Shown piece by piece: positions 44,325 to 54,409 of a stretch of DNA of 57,697 nucleotides. Both the position numbers and the translations under genes were made by a program. Under the pieces are notes generated by a model. It searched no databases. It worked only from the letters and a program-made list of their open reading frames with translations, and had not been told where the DNA came from. Each line of letters begins with the position of its first letter. Within the stretch, counting starts at the first letter, position 1. The DNA comes from Sedimentisphaerales bacterium (lineage in GTDB: Bacteria > Planctomycetota > Phycisphaerae > Sedimentisphaerales > SM23-30): the NCBI GenBank assembly GCA_028281535.1, contig JANQJS010000062.1, positions 1-57,697 on the forward strand. The letters are read 5' to 3'.

Positions 44325-44618
44325 ATGTCTGAAACATTTGAAACTATCGAACAGGTTCGCCAGGCGAATATCAAAAATGGTTATGACTTTTTCGAAAAGA
44401 TCGGATCAGATCACGCCTGCATGAGAGTCGAGTCTTATTTGCTTGCTGGCAAGTATTTTATTTCATCAGAATTGGTTGAGTCTGATCAAACGAATCGAGA
44501 TCGCCTGTATACCGTCCGCCAAGTTAAACCAGATGGCCAGGTCGTCACTGTCGGGATATACCAAGAATACGAATCCATCAAAGCCGCACAAGATGCGATT
44601 ATGGCATTGGTGAAATAG
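44325..44618 (+). CDS. Hypothetical protein, 97 aa
   Basis: A soluble protein with an N-terminal helix (TFETIEQVRQANIKNGYDFF), then strands and a C-terminal helix (IKAAQDAIMALV). The family is not recognised. Its ATG is three bases after the TatA-like micropeptide stop, so they are probably translated together. Confidence 0.75.
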   Translation: MSETFETIEQVRQANIKNGYDFFEKIGSDHACMRVESYLLAGKYFISSELVESDQTNRDRLYTVRQVKPDGQVVTVGIYQEYESIKAAQDAIMALVK

Positions 44619-44681
44619 TATCAGATTATTTTGTTCCAAATTTTTATGCTTTCAGGACGTTTTAAATGACTCTTGTTTTCT

Positions 44682-47297
44682 TTAGGGGGAAACAATAAAG
44701 AAAGTTTCATTTCTAGCAGACCATTCTGTTTCTTTATAATAGCGAATAATGATCTGGCTACTTTGTGATAAAGTAAAAGGAGTCGTATATTCATTTGCAC
44801 TGATTGTATTAACGTTTCCTTCAGGCAATCTTGGGTCATTTCCATCTAATGTATAATAAATCACACCTGGGTCATTTGGATCGATGCCGGAGGCATTCAG
44901 TGAGATTTCAAATGTTGAGTTAATGTTGCCGCCTCTTTGGTTAAATTCGGGTGCGTTAATTGTTGGGTAAAACATTTCTGTTCGCAGTGCATCGATAAAG
45001 AATTCTCTGTTGGTGCTGATTAAATTATGCATTGTATCTACTTGGGTTTGCCAGTACTGCTGTTTTGTTCTTGTCGGTTGGCCTAGGCTTTCCAGTGCAT
45101 CCCCCCAGCGTGCAGATTCAGCGATCACAGCTTCTGATATATAATTGTTCAGCGTTTGCCATGATGTTTGGGCATTACCTGGAGCCAGCGGTCCCTCATG
45201 AAATAGATGTTGATAAGCTCGATCAGAAAACCGTGTCATAAAATCTTCATTCTGACGCAGAGCGTGCCATAATTTTGCAATCGGCAAGTTGCTGGTTTGA
45301 CCGTCTCGAAAATCCGGATGTACCCAAGCTTGGAAATCTGGATTGTTCACAGAGCCATGAGGTGCGTTCCAGGACCACTCGCCATCCCAAGCAAAATATT
45401 TCAAACCTGTGGCACCCAATGGCGAGGTATTCGATCGGTTTGACGCATACCAGTTATTGCCAGGCCAGTCGCTCACAGAAGCCCACCAATTTAAAATTAA
45501 ATAATCTATATAGTGATCCACATCCAGGTACTCTTCAAGCTCAGCATAGGCATTGGGATCTGTCATGTCCTGATTGGCGAGTGTTTGTGTTAGGTAATTA
45601 TATCGTTGATCGTTACCGCTTGAAAAATTGCCATGGTTACGTGCATGCCAATCATTGCGATCCCCTCCAAAATAACTCTCGGCGAAAAAGTGATCCGGCC
45701 GTTCAACCGCATTATATAGTCCCCAATACAAACCATTAATATAAAGATGGACGAATGTGCCATGAGCACCACTGCCACTCATTGCAATCTGACAATCACG
45801 ATAAAATTGATCCGTGGTGTAGCAGGTTTCGTTTGGATTCCAGTTTCTTGCCCAACTGCGATTATTGCCTGCACGCAAAATAAGGCGATCGACTTTATCC
45901 TCTGCCAATGCACCATTCAACGGAGCGGTTTCAAACAAATCGGTGTCAAAATTAGAATCGCCATAGATACTTCGGAAATTTAATCGCATGGACCTCTTAA
46001 GGCGTTTGTGGGAATGGGATTCAATGCCAGTATTCGCAAAATGATTCCGACTGGGATTATGTGCGTATAAGACTTCCACGAAGGCTTTCTTCTCTTGGTC
46101 CGTACCATCATAAAAACCGCTATTTCCAAAAATCTCACTTGGATCGACAGTGATCGACATGGTTGGAATGGCTTGCAGCCCGGTAATAATTGTTGTGCTA
46201 TAATTCGGATCATTCACTATGTCAGGATCCATTTCATAATCATGAACGGCTGACCCGCCACCACCAAGATCATAAATGTTATTCGCATAACCTGGAATCG
46301 TTGCAGGTTGGCTAATCACATCATTTAAAAAGAGATAGCTGTGTGTTTGCATTTCTGATGGTAAATAACCTGTTTTTGTCGCAATCGCTTTAATAACGGT
46401 GGTTGTGTTTATTTGAATTCCATTATTATAGACCAAGCTGGTTTCATCAGGTTCGCTTCCGTCAGTGGTGTAGTAAATAACTGTTCCGCTCGTTGAATTC
46501 GCTAAGCTAAGTTGAAATGGTTGGTTATAAAATCCTCGTGAATGGCTAAAAATTAATTCGCTCACTAAACCTGCGAATGCCGAACTATTTTGAACAGATG
46601 GTGTCGGAGGATCAAAATAAAATAAGTTGTTGGGGTCACTTGGCAGTCGGCCATATGATTTATTCGTTGTTTGAACAGGGTATGATGTGATATGATCAAT
46701 CAATGTCAGGCCATCGCTGGCAAAGAGTCCGATGTCTTCTCCTTGACTACTCAATTTAAAACCTAGATGAAGTGGCCCGTCTTGGGGGTCGTTGTCTGCC
46801 CAGATTAAAATAAAATCATTAGGCGCAACGGCTGTTTGCGATGAATGTCCGGTTGGGATTTGCCACTTGGTTGGATTGAGTAAATTATCCGTTAGATACA
46901 TTCCTCCTAAATCCAAAGGCACTTGGCCATAATTATAAATTTCAATCCAATCATCATCTTGACCTTGATCATCAAAATGTAAATTCTGATTGGAGGCTAA
47001 AAATTCATTTATCATCAGGGGAACGGTTGAGTTTAACCAGGTGGAGGATAATTCGGAAAAATCTGCGAGATCAAATGCACTAGAGGTTAGTTCATTAGGA
47101 TCTTGCGGTATGAGCCAGTTTTGGGCAAACAATTCGAGATCCTGTTGATTGGTAAGGCCATCAGAATTTAAATCCATCTGGCCGTTCGGGACAGCATATA
47201 AAATCATTGAAAGCGCAGAGATGGCCCCAAAAACAAACCATCCTATTGAGAAAGCTTGTTTTTTCTGACCTTTACACTTTGGATACATTCTGCTCAT
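44682..47297 (-). CDS. CotH-like secreted protein with dockerin and lamin-tail domains
   Basis: The 871-residue protein has a membrane helix or signal at about residues 15-38 and a dockerin-type region at 42-90 (LNSDGLTNQQDLELF). A lamin-tail-like domain follows at about 90-200 (INEFLASNQNLHFDDQGQDD, DDWIEIYNYG), then a chitobiase-C-like segment (YYTTDGSEPDETS). A CotH kinase-fold domain occupies about residues 355-770 with MRLNFRSIYGDSNF and YINGLYWGLYNAVERPDHFF. A second chitobiase-like repeat ends it (YYTLDGNDPRLP). The dockerin is at the N-terminus, not the usual C-terminus. Role unknown, probably surface-linked. Confidence 0.85.
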   Translation of the reverse strand: MSRMYPKCKGQKKQAFSIGWFVFGAISALSMILYAVPNGQMDLNSDGLTNQQDLELFAQNWLIPQDPNELTSSAFDLADFSELSSTWLNSTVPLMINEFLASNQNLHFDDQGQDDDWIEIYNYGQVPLDLGGMYLTDNLLNPTKWQIPTGHSSQTAVAPNDFILIWADNDPQDGPLHLGFKLSSQGEDIGLFASDGLTLIDHITSYPVQTTNKSYGRLPSDPNNLFYFDPPTPSVQNSSAFAGLVSELIFSHSRGFYNQPFQLSLANSTSGTVIYYTTDGSEPDETSLVYNNGIQINTTTVIKAIATKTGYLPSEMQTHSYLFLNDVISQPATIPGYANNIYDLGGGGSAVHDYEMDPDIVNDPNYSTTIITGLQAIPTMSITVDPSEIFGNSGFYDGTDQEKKAFVEVLYAHNPSRNHFANTGIESHSHKRLKRSMRLNFRSIYGDSNFDTDLFETAPLNGALAEDKVDRLILRAGNNRSWARNWNPNETCYTTDQFYRDCQIAMSGSGAHGTFVHLYINGLYWGLYNAVERPDHFFAESYFGGDRNDWHARNHGNFSSGNDQRYNYLTQTLANQDMTDPNAYAELEEYLDVDHYIDYLILNWWASVSDWPGNNWYASNRSNTSPLGATGLKYFAWDGEWSWNAPHGSVNNPDFQAWVHPDFRDGQTSNLPIAKLWHALRQNEDFMTRFSDRAYQHLFHEGPLAPGNAQTSWQTLNNYISEAVIAESARWGDALESLGQPTRTKQQYWQTQVDTMHNLISTNREFFIDALRTEMFYPTINAPEFNQRGGNINSTFEISLNASGIDPNDPGVIYYTLDGNDPRLPEGNVNTISANEYTTPFTLSQSSQIIIRYYKETEWSARNETFFIVSP

Positions 47298-47630
47298 ATT
47301 CTATGCAAGTATATACATACTAAGACATTATGTCTTTTGGTTTTGCGGGGAACGAACAATCCTTTGACCTTTAAATTTCATTATAGCAAAATTAGAAAAT
47401 AGATTCAAATAGTATTAGAGGCGGCGATAGGATGCTTAATTTAGGATAGATGTCTTTGCTGATGTGTTGCTGCCCAAATGAGCTAAACAGAGCGCGATTT
47501 AGCAGGCATTTTTTTAAATAACATTTTTTTAGTAACCTTTTCGTTATTTATGCATCTTATCATTATAGACATTTAAAACGACAATTCATCTATTTGTAGT
47601 AAGGTCGAATCTGCTAGGAAAGGGCTAGTT
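47298..47630. other. 333-base divergent gap
   Basis: The gap between the CotH-like gene and the coiled-coil secreted protein holds no gene or clear repeat. It is AT-rich near 47510-47590. Promoters for both flanking genes are expected but none stands out. Confidence 0.4.
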
Positions 47631-48671
47631 ATGTTTCATCAAAAATTGTTTATTTATGTATGTTTTGTATTGGGGCTATTCGGACAATCCTTAATCTGTG
47701 CAGAAGATACGGTACCATCTGAGTTTCTAATTGTCGATGTGCATGACGTCCATAAAATTCCTGACTTTAAATATGGGGCGCATGGCGTCATTCCAACCTA
47801 TTGTGTTCTTGTTGAATTTGAATCAGATGGGCATGGGATTCCCAGGATATTTCCTGAGCTGTATGATTTAATCGTGGCTAGCGAGGCAGGTCAAAAATTA
47901 AGTCAGGATCAATTGACATTATTATCTAAGGAAAGTGATGTGATTGTTTCTAATCGAAGGGCACATGGTCGGGTGGGATATACTCGAACTTACCTGTTGG
48001 GCGTTGATCGTAAAAATGCCGAACTAACGGCGAAAGCATTTCTTCAAGTTATGGCTGATAGAGCTAAGACTCGAAAGAATGAAAAAGTAAAAGAGAAAAT
48101 TAATCTTCAAGATACACTAAATAATGAGATCAAACTTTTAGAGCAGGCCGAAAAGGAAAAGTCTGATATCTTAGCCAAGTACAATGCCATTCTAGAAGAG
48201 GTCTATTATTCTTCTATGGAACAGGCTCGTGAGGTGGTCAAGCAATTAACAAGGCGTATCAATGAAATGAGTATTGATAAAGATGGCGCTGTTGCCAGTT
48301 TGAAGGCCGCGAATGAATTAGAAATTAAATTTAATCATAATCCTGTATTACAAGAGATTATTTATCCGGAAATCGTCAAGACGAAAATTTTATTAGCCAG
48401 CCTTGAAGCAAAAATTTCAAGTACTTCTCAGTTACGACAGCAGGCAAAGTCTTACTTGAGGCTAAGAAATCAGTTTCAGACTGCTAAGGACAAATCGACA
48501 CGTATCAAGAATAATATCAAACATAAGAAAGAACGATTACAGGAGATCTCTGAATATCTTGAAAAATATCAACCCTCTTTTAATCCGCCCAGGCTTTATG
48601 GTAATAAAATGGAGATGATGGAAGTCGGTTTTAGGCATAATGGTCGAGTGAGAAGGCCTGTACCTAAGTAG
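47631..48671 (+). CDS. Secreted coiled-coil protein of unknown function
   Basis: A signal peptide (residues 1-24, ending LICAED) precedes a small beta-rich domain (30-120) and then long coiled-coil helices from about residue 130 to 315 (many K/E-rich heptads). The tail is basic (RHNGRVRRPVPK). I do not recognise the family. The gene stands alone between two gaps. Confidence 0.75.
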   Translation: MFHQKLFIYVCFVLGLFGQSLICAEDTVPSEFLIVDVHDVHKIPDFKYGAHGVIPTYCVLVEFESDGHGIPRIFPELYDLIVASEAGQKLSQDQLTLLSKESDVIVSNRRAHGRVGYTRTYLLGVDRKNAELTAKAFLQVMADRAKTRKNEKVKEKINLQDTLNNEIKLLEQAEKEKSDILAKYNAILEEVYYSSMEQAREVVKQLTRRINEMSIDKDGAVASLKAANELEIKFNHNPVLQEIIYPEIVKTKILLASLEAKISSTSQLRQQAKSYLRLRNQFQTAKDKSTRIKNNIKHKKERLQEISEYLEKYQPSFNPPRLYGNKMEMMEVGFRHNGRVRRPVPK

Positions 48672-49061
48672 TTGACCTGAGTCGACTATTGGAAAAGAGA
48701 GTGGGGTATTAATAGAATTATTTTATATTTTATTAACAGGCTTTTCATGGCAGGTCCAATTGTAAAATAAAAAATGTTGGTGTTGTTTTTTGTCTGGCCT
48801 GGCTCTTTTAACTCTTCTATTTTCAATGAATAGTGCAATTGATATATTGTAACGTGCAGGTCCGATAGTGCGTTTTTAGCTCGCTATAGGGGATTTTTCT
48901 TGAATTCTTATCAAATACTGATACAATCTTAGCTAAGAGACATAAAGAAGGTTTCCTTTTTAGATAGCGGTTTTTATTCGTTTGTCTGGTCTCACTTCAC
49001 TTCGACCTTCTTTTTTGTTTCCTGTCCAGACATGCGGATGTTTGCATAAGGAGCTGATACT
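48672..49061. other. 390-base gap
   Basis: No gene is seen. AAAGAAGGT at about 48944 and ACCTTCTTT at about 49004 are exact complements with a 50-base loop, followed by a T run. This could be a terminator or an inverted repeat of another kind. AAGGAG at the right end is the ribosome site of the next gene. Confidence 0.4.
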
Positions 49062-49277
49062 ATGGTCATGATCAGTACGAAATCTCACCCAATGCCTCAC
49101 GGTCAAGCAGAACAACTTTCCAACGAATTGCATCTTCAGATTGATTGTTTACGTGCCATATTGGATATGGGTGTCTCTGATCAGGAAAATAAATCACTCG
49201 GGCTCAAAACGCTCGAAAAGATCGCTGTCAGCCATGAAGTGCTTTTAGATAATTATAAAAAGCAGCAGCATCACTGA
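49062..49277 (+). CDS. Small hypothetical protein, 71 aa
   Basis: The ATG follows AAGGAG by eight bases. The product is largely helical, with HGQAEQLSNELHLQIDCLRA and LGLKTLEKIAVSHEVLL, no signal peptide and no membrane helix. It could be a small adaptor or regulator; no family is recognised. Confidence 0.7.
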   Translation: MVMISTKSHPMPHGQAEQLSNELHLQIDCLRAILDMGVSDQENKSLGLKTLEKIAVSHEVLLDNYKKQQHH

Positions 49278-49465
49278 CAAAACGCTTTGAAAATTTCTTA
49301 GCGAGTTAGTTCAAAAATATACTTTGTGTCTTGGTTGGACTCAAAGGCATCAGTGTAGTAAGGGGTTTTCTTTATAAGGGTACGTCGCCTTTTCGGTTGG
49401 AATGTCTTTTCTCAACTTTTTTAAATAGGATGGTATTGTTTGATTTCTAGAAGATCGCTAACATT

Positions 49466-49783
49466 ATGATTATGTCAATACCATTATCAGAAAATACCGA
49501 GTTTTTATTACAGAATTTATTTTCTCCAGAGTTTGCTAGTCGGATAGGGCAGGCCCTACTGGATCAGGTAAGTGAGAATATTCCATTTTGTGATGAGACA
49601 AATTCCATTGAAATGGAACGCATTCGTTTTTCTGTGATTCGCTTGATTCATAATGATCCTAATCATTTTAAAGATGCTATTGAGTTAGCCTGTCGCGATT
49701 GGCGAGACTTATTCCTAGCAGCTGGCTTTGGCGAACCTACAGATCACCTTGATTGGTTTAACTCTATAAGAAAAAGTGAATAA
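49466..49783 (+). CDS. Hypothetical protein, 105 aa
   Basis: An acidic helical protein with motifs such as MERIRFSVIRLIHNDP and AIELACRDWRDLFLAAGFG. No family is recognised and no signal peptide or membrane segment is seen. The frame is intact from ATG at 49466; a second ATG two codons later is also possible. It converges on the sulfatase gene with a 33-base gap. Confidence 0.72.
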   Translation: MIMSIPLSENTEFLLQNLFSPEFASRIGQALLDQVSENIPFCDETNSIEMERIRFSVIRLIHNDPNHFKDAIELACRDWRDLFLAAGFGEPTDHLDWFNSIRKSE

Positions 49784-49816
49784 TACAATAAATCCAAACA
49801 AATCATTTTTTCTTAT

Positions 49817-51253
49817 TTATTGTATCCCTCCTGGCTCGCGTTTATTTGCAATTAATTCTTTTTCAAACGTATTGAGCCTGTTCTGCATTTGTTTGACGCG
49901 AGCTGGGTACTTTATTGCCACGTTATTTTTTTCAGAAATATCATCTTGGAGATTGAATAATTCGATTTCAGGTTTGTTATCTTCTTCAATATATTCAGGT
50001 TTCGCGAATCGGTATTTCCAATTGCCCATACGCACCGCTTCGATTTTACCTTGCTCATTGGAATAATAAAAAGCAGAGTGAGGCGTTTGGGTTTGAGGAT
50101 CCTTGAGTAGAGTAAGAATGTTTTGTCCATCAATGGTTCGGTCTTGAGGCATCTTTTCTCCAACGATGGCAGCAATCGTTGGTAGTAAATCAATGGTTGA
50201 AGTTAATTCAGAACAAACCTTGCCTTTGGGAATCTGGTTGGGCCAACGCATGATGCAGGGAACGCGCATGCCACCTTCATAAGTGGTAAACTTGCCATCA
50301 CGTAATGGTAACGCTATACCACCTTCTTTGCCATATTCTAACCATGGGCCATTATCTGAAGTAAAAACAACAAGCGTGTTTTCATCCAATTTAAGTTGTT
50401 TAAGCGTTTTTAAAATTTCACCAACGCTCCAATCGATTTCTTCAATGGTATCGCCATAAGCACCGGCTTTGCTTTTTCCCTTAAATCGATCAGTGGTAAA
50501 TAGTGGTACGTGCGGCATCGTATGGGGCAGGTATAAAAAGAAGGGCGTCTCTTTGTTTTTAGTGATAAACTCAATGGCTTTATCTGTATATCGCTTGGTA
50601 ATGGTTGTTTGGTCGCAAGGATATTCAATCACTTTTTCATTCTGCATCAATGGGACCCAGTTTTGTTTGGGCTCTTCTTTTTTATACCGTTCTGCTGTCA
50701 TCCCTTCTCGAAATATGACTTTATTTGAAAGTGGAATCCGAGGATCGAGATCCATGTCGTTGCTGTAGGGTATTCCATAAAAAGAATCAAATCCATGTTG
50801 GGTTGGTAAAAGTTCGCTTTGATGTCCCAGATGCCATTTGCCCACACAAGCGGTGGCATAGCCACGAGATTTTAATAGATCTGCGATCGTGATTTCTTTC
50901 GGGTTGAGCCCATAGGTACTTGCCGGGATAAAAACATCATCAATCCCCACACGGAGCGGATAGCACCCAGTTAATAGAGCTGCACGTGAGGGTGAACATA
51001 CCGGGCTGGCTGAATAAAAATCTGTGAAACGCATGCCTTCTTTTGCCATTTGATCCAAGTTAGGCGTTTTAATTAGAGGTGAACCAAAACATCCCACATC
51101 TTGATAACCTTGATCATCGGTAAAGATAATAATGACATTAGGTAATCGCTTTGCTGAGGAGGAATAGGCCTGTTTGACATTAGCTGCTAGGATGATCACG
51201 GCAGCAAATACGATAGTATAGGTAAGTTGAAGATAAGTGCGTTTTGTTTTCAT
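49817..51253 (-). CDS. Secreted arylsulfatase
   Basis: The 478-residue type I sulfatase has a signal peptide (to about residue 32), the metal site NVIIIFTDDQGYQDVG, and the formylglycine motif CSPSR with Cys86. Further active-site segments include GKWHLGH and FTSDNGPW. It removes sulfate esters from polysaccharides or other compounds outside the cytoplasm. The nearby GH51 arabinofuranosidase and XylR-type regulator suggest a sulfated arabinose-containing glycan, but that link is inference. A formylglycine-generating enzyme is not in the window. Confidence 0.94.
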   Translation of the reverse strand: MKTKRTYLQLTYTIVFAAVIILAANVKQAYSSSAKRLPNVIIIFTDDQGYQDVGCFGSPLIKTPNLDQMAKEGMRFTDFYSASPVCSPSRAALLTGCYPLRVGIDDVFIPASTYGLNPKEITIADLLKSRGYATACVGKWHLGHQSELLPTQHGFDSFYGIPYSNDMDLDPRIPLSNKVIFREGMTAERYKKEEPKQNWVPLMQNEKVIEYPCDQTTITKRYTDKAIEFITKNKETPFFLYLPHTMPHVPLFTTDRFKGKSKAGAYGDTIEEIDWSVGEILKTLKQLKLDENTLVVFTSDNGPWLEYGKEGGIALPLRDGKFTTYEGGMRVPCIMRWPNQIPKGKVCSELTSTIDLLPTIAAIVGEKMPQDRTIDGQNILTLLKDPQTQTPHSAFYYSNEQGKIEAVRMGNWKYRFAKPEYIEEDNKPEIELFNLQDDISEKNNVAIKYPARVKQMQNRLNTFEKELIANKREPGGIQ

Positions 51254-51491
51254 AGCTAACCAATCCTTTTCTAAGTACTGGGGTTGAAAGTGCTTATTTT
51301 TCTCGCTGGCAGTTTGGGGTAGTGAAAAAGAGAACTTAATGTCTCTATATCGCTTTAGCGCGAATTATAAGTAGTTTAACATGAAAAGTCAATTTCGAAA
51401 GAGTTGTTCTATTAACAGTTTATAATCAGGCTTTAACTCATAGAAATAATGAATATTGCTTAGTAACTAATAATTAAAGAGTCGTGCGGAC

Positions 51492-53114
51492 TTACTGAAT
51501 TTTATATGTAACAATTGATTTAGATGGAAGTGTCATTGTTAATGATTTGTTTTTGATTTTATAATCTTTGAAAATAACAGGCTTGATGTTTTTGGGTTTT
51601 TTAAAGGTGTTGTGTGCTCTCATGTCATTAGATGTTAGGATTTTTGCTGATGCATTTTTTATATTTCCGCCACGGAATTCACAGGTTAGTTTGACAGAGT
51701 CTTCTAGGTCGAGATTGCAGATTGATATGGTGATATTTCCATTTGTATCTTTAGTGCATGTCGCGGATAGTTGTGGAATACGATCTTTTTTGAATGGTTT
51801 CATTAAGTCCTCTTCATCTTCTTCGTATTCTCTATCTTTATTTTCTGCCACCTCTATTTCGTTGGTCTTTAAAGAAAATGACAGCAGCGTGGCATCTTGA
51901 TGGTCTTTATACATGTCAAAGACATGGTAGGTGGGTGTCAAAATCATTTTTTCATCTTTGGTTAAAATCATGGCTTGGAGTACATTAACTGTTTGGGCAA
52001 TATTGGCCATGTGGATACGATCACTGAACTCATGAAAGATATGAAAATGTACCGCAGCAATCATGGCATCACGCAGTGTATTTTGTTGATGGAGAAATCT
52101 TTCATTGGTTCCAGATTCAACCCCATGCCAGACTCCCCATTCGTCAATAAGCAAACCGATATTTTTGTCAGGGTCATATTTATCCATGATTGTTATATTG
52201 CCCTGGATATAGCCCTCTATGCTAAGGGCGTTTCGAATTAATCGGTACCATTCATTCTCATCGAAATCGATGGCTCGTTTGCCATCATTCCAGGTATATT
52301 GATGTAGGCCGATACCATTCATATGTTCACCGATCATTTTCATACAGGTTTCCATCCATTTAAACTCGACATCTTCATAAGCACCTGCTGCGATGCGATA
52401 AATTTCACTGTCAGGATAATCTCTCATATAGGTATTGAATTGTCGATAAATGTGCGAGTAGTAATCGGGAAACATGTGTCCGCCGCAGGCCATTGTTTCA
52501 TTACCGAGACCCCAGAATTTAACCTTCCAGGGTTTGTCTCTTCCATTTTTCTTTCGCAAATCTGTCATCGGACTTTTGCCTGAGAAATTAACATACTCTA
52601 CCCATTCGGCAGCCTCTCTAACAGAGCCGCTACCAACATTGACAGAGATAAAAGCTTCACATCCAACTTGCTCACATAGATCTAAAAATTCATGTGTGCC
52701 AAAGTGATTGTTTTCAGTGACACCACCCCAAAAAATATTAACAATGGATGGGCGATCTTCGCGTGGTCCGATGCCATCTTTCCAGTGATAGGTATCTGCG
52801 AAACAGCCACCTGGCCAGCGTAAAACTGGAACCTTGATTCTTTTTAATGCTTTTACGACATCATTGCGTATACCACGCGTGTTGGGGATGGGGCTATCTT
52901 CTCCAACCCAGATGCCTTCGTAGATGCAATGGCCCAAATGTTCTGCGAAATGGCCATAAATATTGCGATTGATTTTCTTGTCACCCTGATCGAGATGGAT
53001 CACTAAATGGCTCTCTGGTAATTTATTTGCCTGTGTATCATTGATTGCAAGCATTGCAGTAAATATGAGAAACATGAAAAAACGAAAGCTTTTCAATTTT
53101 GTCTGGCGTGGCAT
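51492..53114 (-). CDS. GH51 alpha-L-arabinofuranosidase, secreted
   Basis: The 540-residue enzyme has a signal peptide (to about residue 29) and a TIM barrel with [29 protein letters not shown], and the acid/base Glu206 in WGLGNE. The nucleophile is Glu325 in IDEWG. A beta-sandwich forms the last ~150 residues, with an unusual acidic stretch (EYEEDEEDL) in it. GH51 enzymes cut terminal arabinofuranosyl residues. The gene is divergent from the regulator, with palindromic sites in the gap. Confidence 0.94.
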   Translation of the reverse strand: MPRQTKLKSFRFFMFLIFTAMLAINDTQANKLPESHLVIHLDQGDKKINRNIYGHFAEHLGHCIYEGIWVGEDSPIPNTRGIRNDVVKALKRIKVPVLRWPGGCFADTYHWKDGIGPREDRPSIVNIFWGGVTENNHFGTHEFLDLCEQVGCEAFISVNVGSGSVREAAEWVEYVNFSGKSPMTDLRKKNGRDKPWKVKFWGLGNETMACGGHMFPDYYSHIYRQFNTYMRDYPDSEIYRIAAGAYEDVEFKWMETCMKMIGEHMNGIGLHQYTWNDGKRAIDFDENEWYRLIRNALSIEGYIQGNITIMDKYDPDKNIGLLIDEWGVWHGVESGTNERFLHQQNTLRDAMIAAVHFHIFHEFSDRIHMANIAQTVNVLQAMILTKDEKMILTPTYHVFDMYKDHQDATLLSFSLKTNEIEVAENKDREYEEDEEDLMKPFKKDRIPQLSATCTKDTNGNITISICNLDLEDSVKLTCEFRGGNIKNASAKILTSNDMRAHNTFKKPKNIKPVIFKDYKIKNKSLTMTLPSKSIVTYKIQ

Positions 53115-53199
53115 AAATGTAACTCCTTTTTTAATGGAAAGATACGTGCTGTATGCTGGGCTCCCATGTTGTGGGATATCTACCTAGTATAATCATAAA

Positions 53200-53238
53200 T
53201 GGCATATAATTATAAACCAAAATACGTTATAATATAAC
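53200..53238 (+). promoter_or_regulatory. Paired operator-like sites in the regulator/GH51 gap
   Basis: TGGCATATAATTATAAACCA (53200-53219) and GTTATAATATAAC (53226-53238) are each near or exactly palindromic, with centres about 22 bases apart, two helical turns. They also share a direct repeat, TATAAACCA at 53211 and TATAACCA at 53233. A TATAAT box is at 53188-53193. They lie 25-63 bases before the regulator start and are plausible AraC/XylR-type binding sites. Confidence 0.5.
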
Positions 53239-53262
53239 CATTATGCGTTTTAGGGATTTTCT

Positions 53263-54405
53263 ATGAAACATATTTTGATACTCATTGATACCTCCAGAGG
53301 CTCCGGGAGAAAATTTCTGGTCGGTGTAGAAAAGTACACCGCAGGATTTACTCAATGGCAAGTGATCATCCGCCCGCCAGATTATTTATTAGGAAAAAAA
53401 TATCAATCAGATGCTTGGTTTCCATTAAAAAATATTGATGGCATACTTGTCCGTGATGCAGCTAGTACGCAAAGCATATTACGATTAAAAAAACCGAAAG
53501 TCGTTTACGATACACAACAGGAGGTAATGGCTAAAACATCATCGATCGTAACAGCATCACTAGATATTGGTCAGATGGCCGCAGAATATTTTGTTGGTTT
53601 AGGCTTTCGACATTTTGCCTATTGTGGCTTTAAGAAAATGACATGGTCTCAAAAACGCCATTTGGGCTTTAAGGAGAAATTGTCTAAACATGGCATAGAA
53701 ATCGTTTATGACTATGAGACAAATTTGCAACGTCAACATTATTTAAATGAACTTAAAAAAATAACCCAATGGCTAATGGCGTTACCTAAGCCACTTGCTG
53801 TTTTTGCATGTAACGATGATCGAGCCATACATATATTAGAAGCCTGTAAGGTTGCAGGGCTTGGTGTGCCTGAAGAGGTTGCCGTTTTGGGTGTTGATAA
53901 TGATGAGCTTGTTTGTAATCTTTCTTCGCCATCTCTTTCAAGTATTGAATTAGATTTTGAAAGAATAGGGTTTTTAGCTGCCCAGCATTTAGATAGACTT
54001 ATTCAAAAAAAAGAAAAGATAAAGCACTTTAGTTTATCTCCGAAAGAAATCATCAAACGTCAATCGACCGATACACTTGCAATTGCTGATGAGAGTGTTG
54101 TTTTAGCTCTGCGATATATTAGAGAGAATTTTTACAAATCGATTCAAGCTTTAGATGTTGTGAATGCAACAAGTTTTTCCCGGCGAGAATTGGAAAAGCG
54201 GTTTAAAACTTATACGAAAAATACCATTAAAGGTGAGATTGAAAGGTTGCGTATTGAGATGGTCAAAAAGAAATTACTCAATAGTTCTCAACCCCTTTAC
54301 CAAATTGCCAATGACCTGGCATTTACCGATCCAGAACATTTTTCACGATATTTCAAAAATGCCACCGGGAAAACCCCGCTTCAATTTCGTCGACAATATA
54401 GTTGA
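53263..54405 (+). CDS. XylR/AraC-type regulator with periplasmic-binding-like sensor
   Basis: The 380-residue protein has an N-terminal LacI/periplasmic-binding-like domain (KHILILIDTSRGSGRKFLVG, ACNDDRAIHILEACK, GVDNDELVCN) and a C-terminal AraC-type double HTH (about 280-380; PLYQIANDLAFTDPEHFSRY, FKNATGKTPLQFRR). This is the XylR arrangement that senses a sugar. The divergent GH51 and the sulfatase beyond it are likely targets. The gene converges with the CNNM gene with only a 4-base gap. Confidence 0.93.
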   Translation: MKHILILIDTSRGSGRKFLVGVEKYTAGFTQWQVIIRPPDYLLGKKYQSDAWFPLKNIDGILVRDAASTQSILRLKKPKVVYDTQQEVMAKTSSIVTASLDIGQMAAEYFVGLGFRHFAYCGFKKMTWSQKRHLGFKEKLSKHGIEIVYDYETNLQRQHYLNELKKITQWLMALPKPLAVFACNDDRAIHILEACKVAGLGVPEEVAVLGVDNDELVCNLSSPSLSSIELDFERIGFLAAQHLDRLIQKKEKIKHFSLSPKEIIKRQSTDTLAIADESVVLALRYIRENFYKSIQALDVVNATSFSRRELEKRFKTYTKNTIKGEIERLRIEMVKKKLLNSSQPLYQIANDLAFTDPEHFSRYFKNATGKTPLQFRRQYS

Positions 54406-54409
54406 TTTG

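Noticed and set aside
49776-50066. Plus-strand frame of 96 codons
   Set aside because: It is antisense to the sulfatase over most of its length and has no ribosome site of its own.
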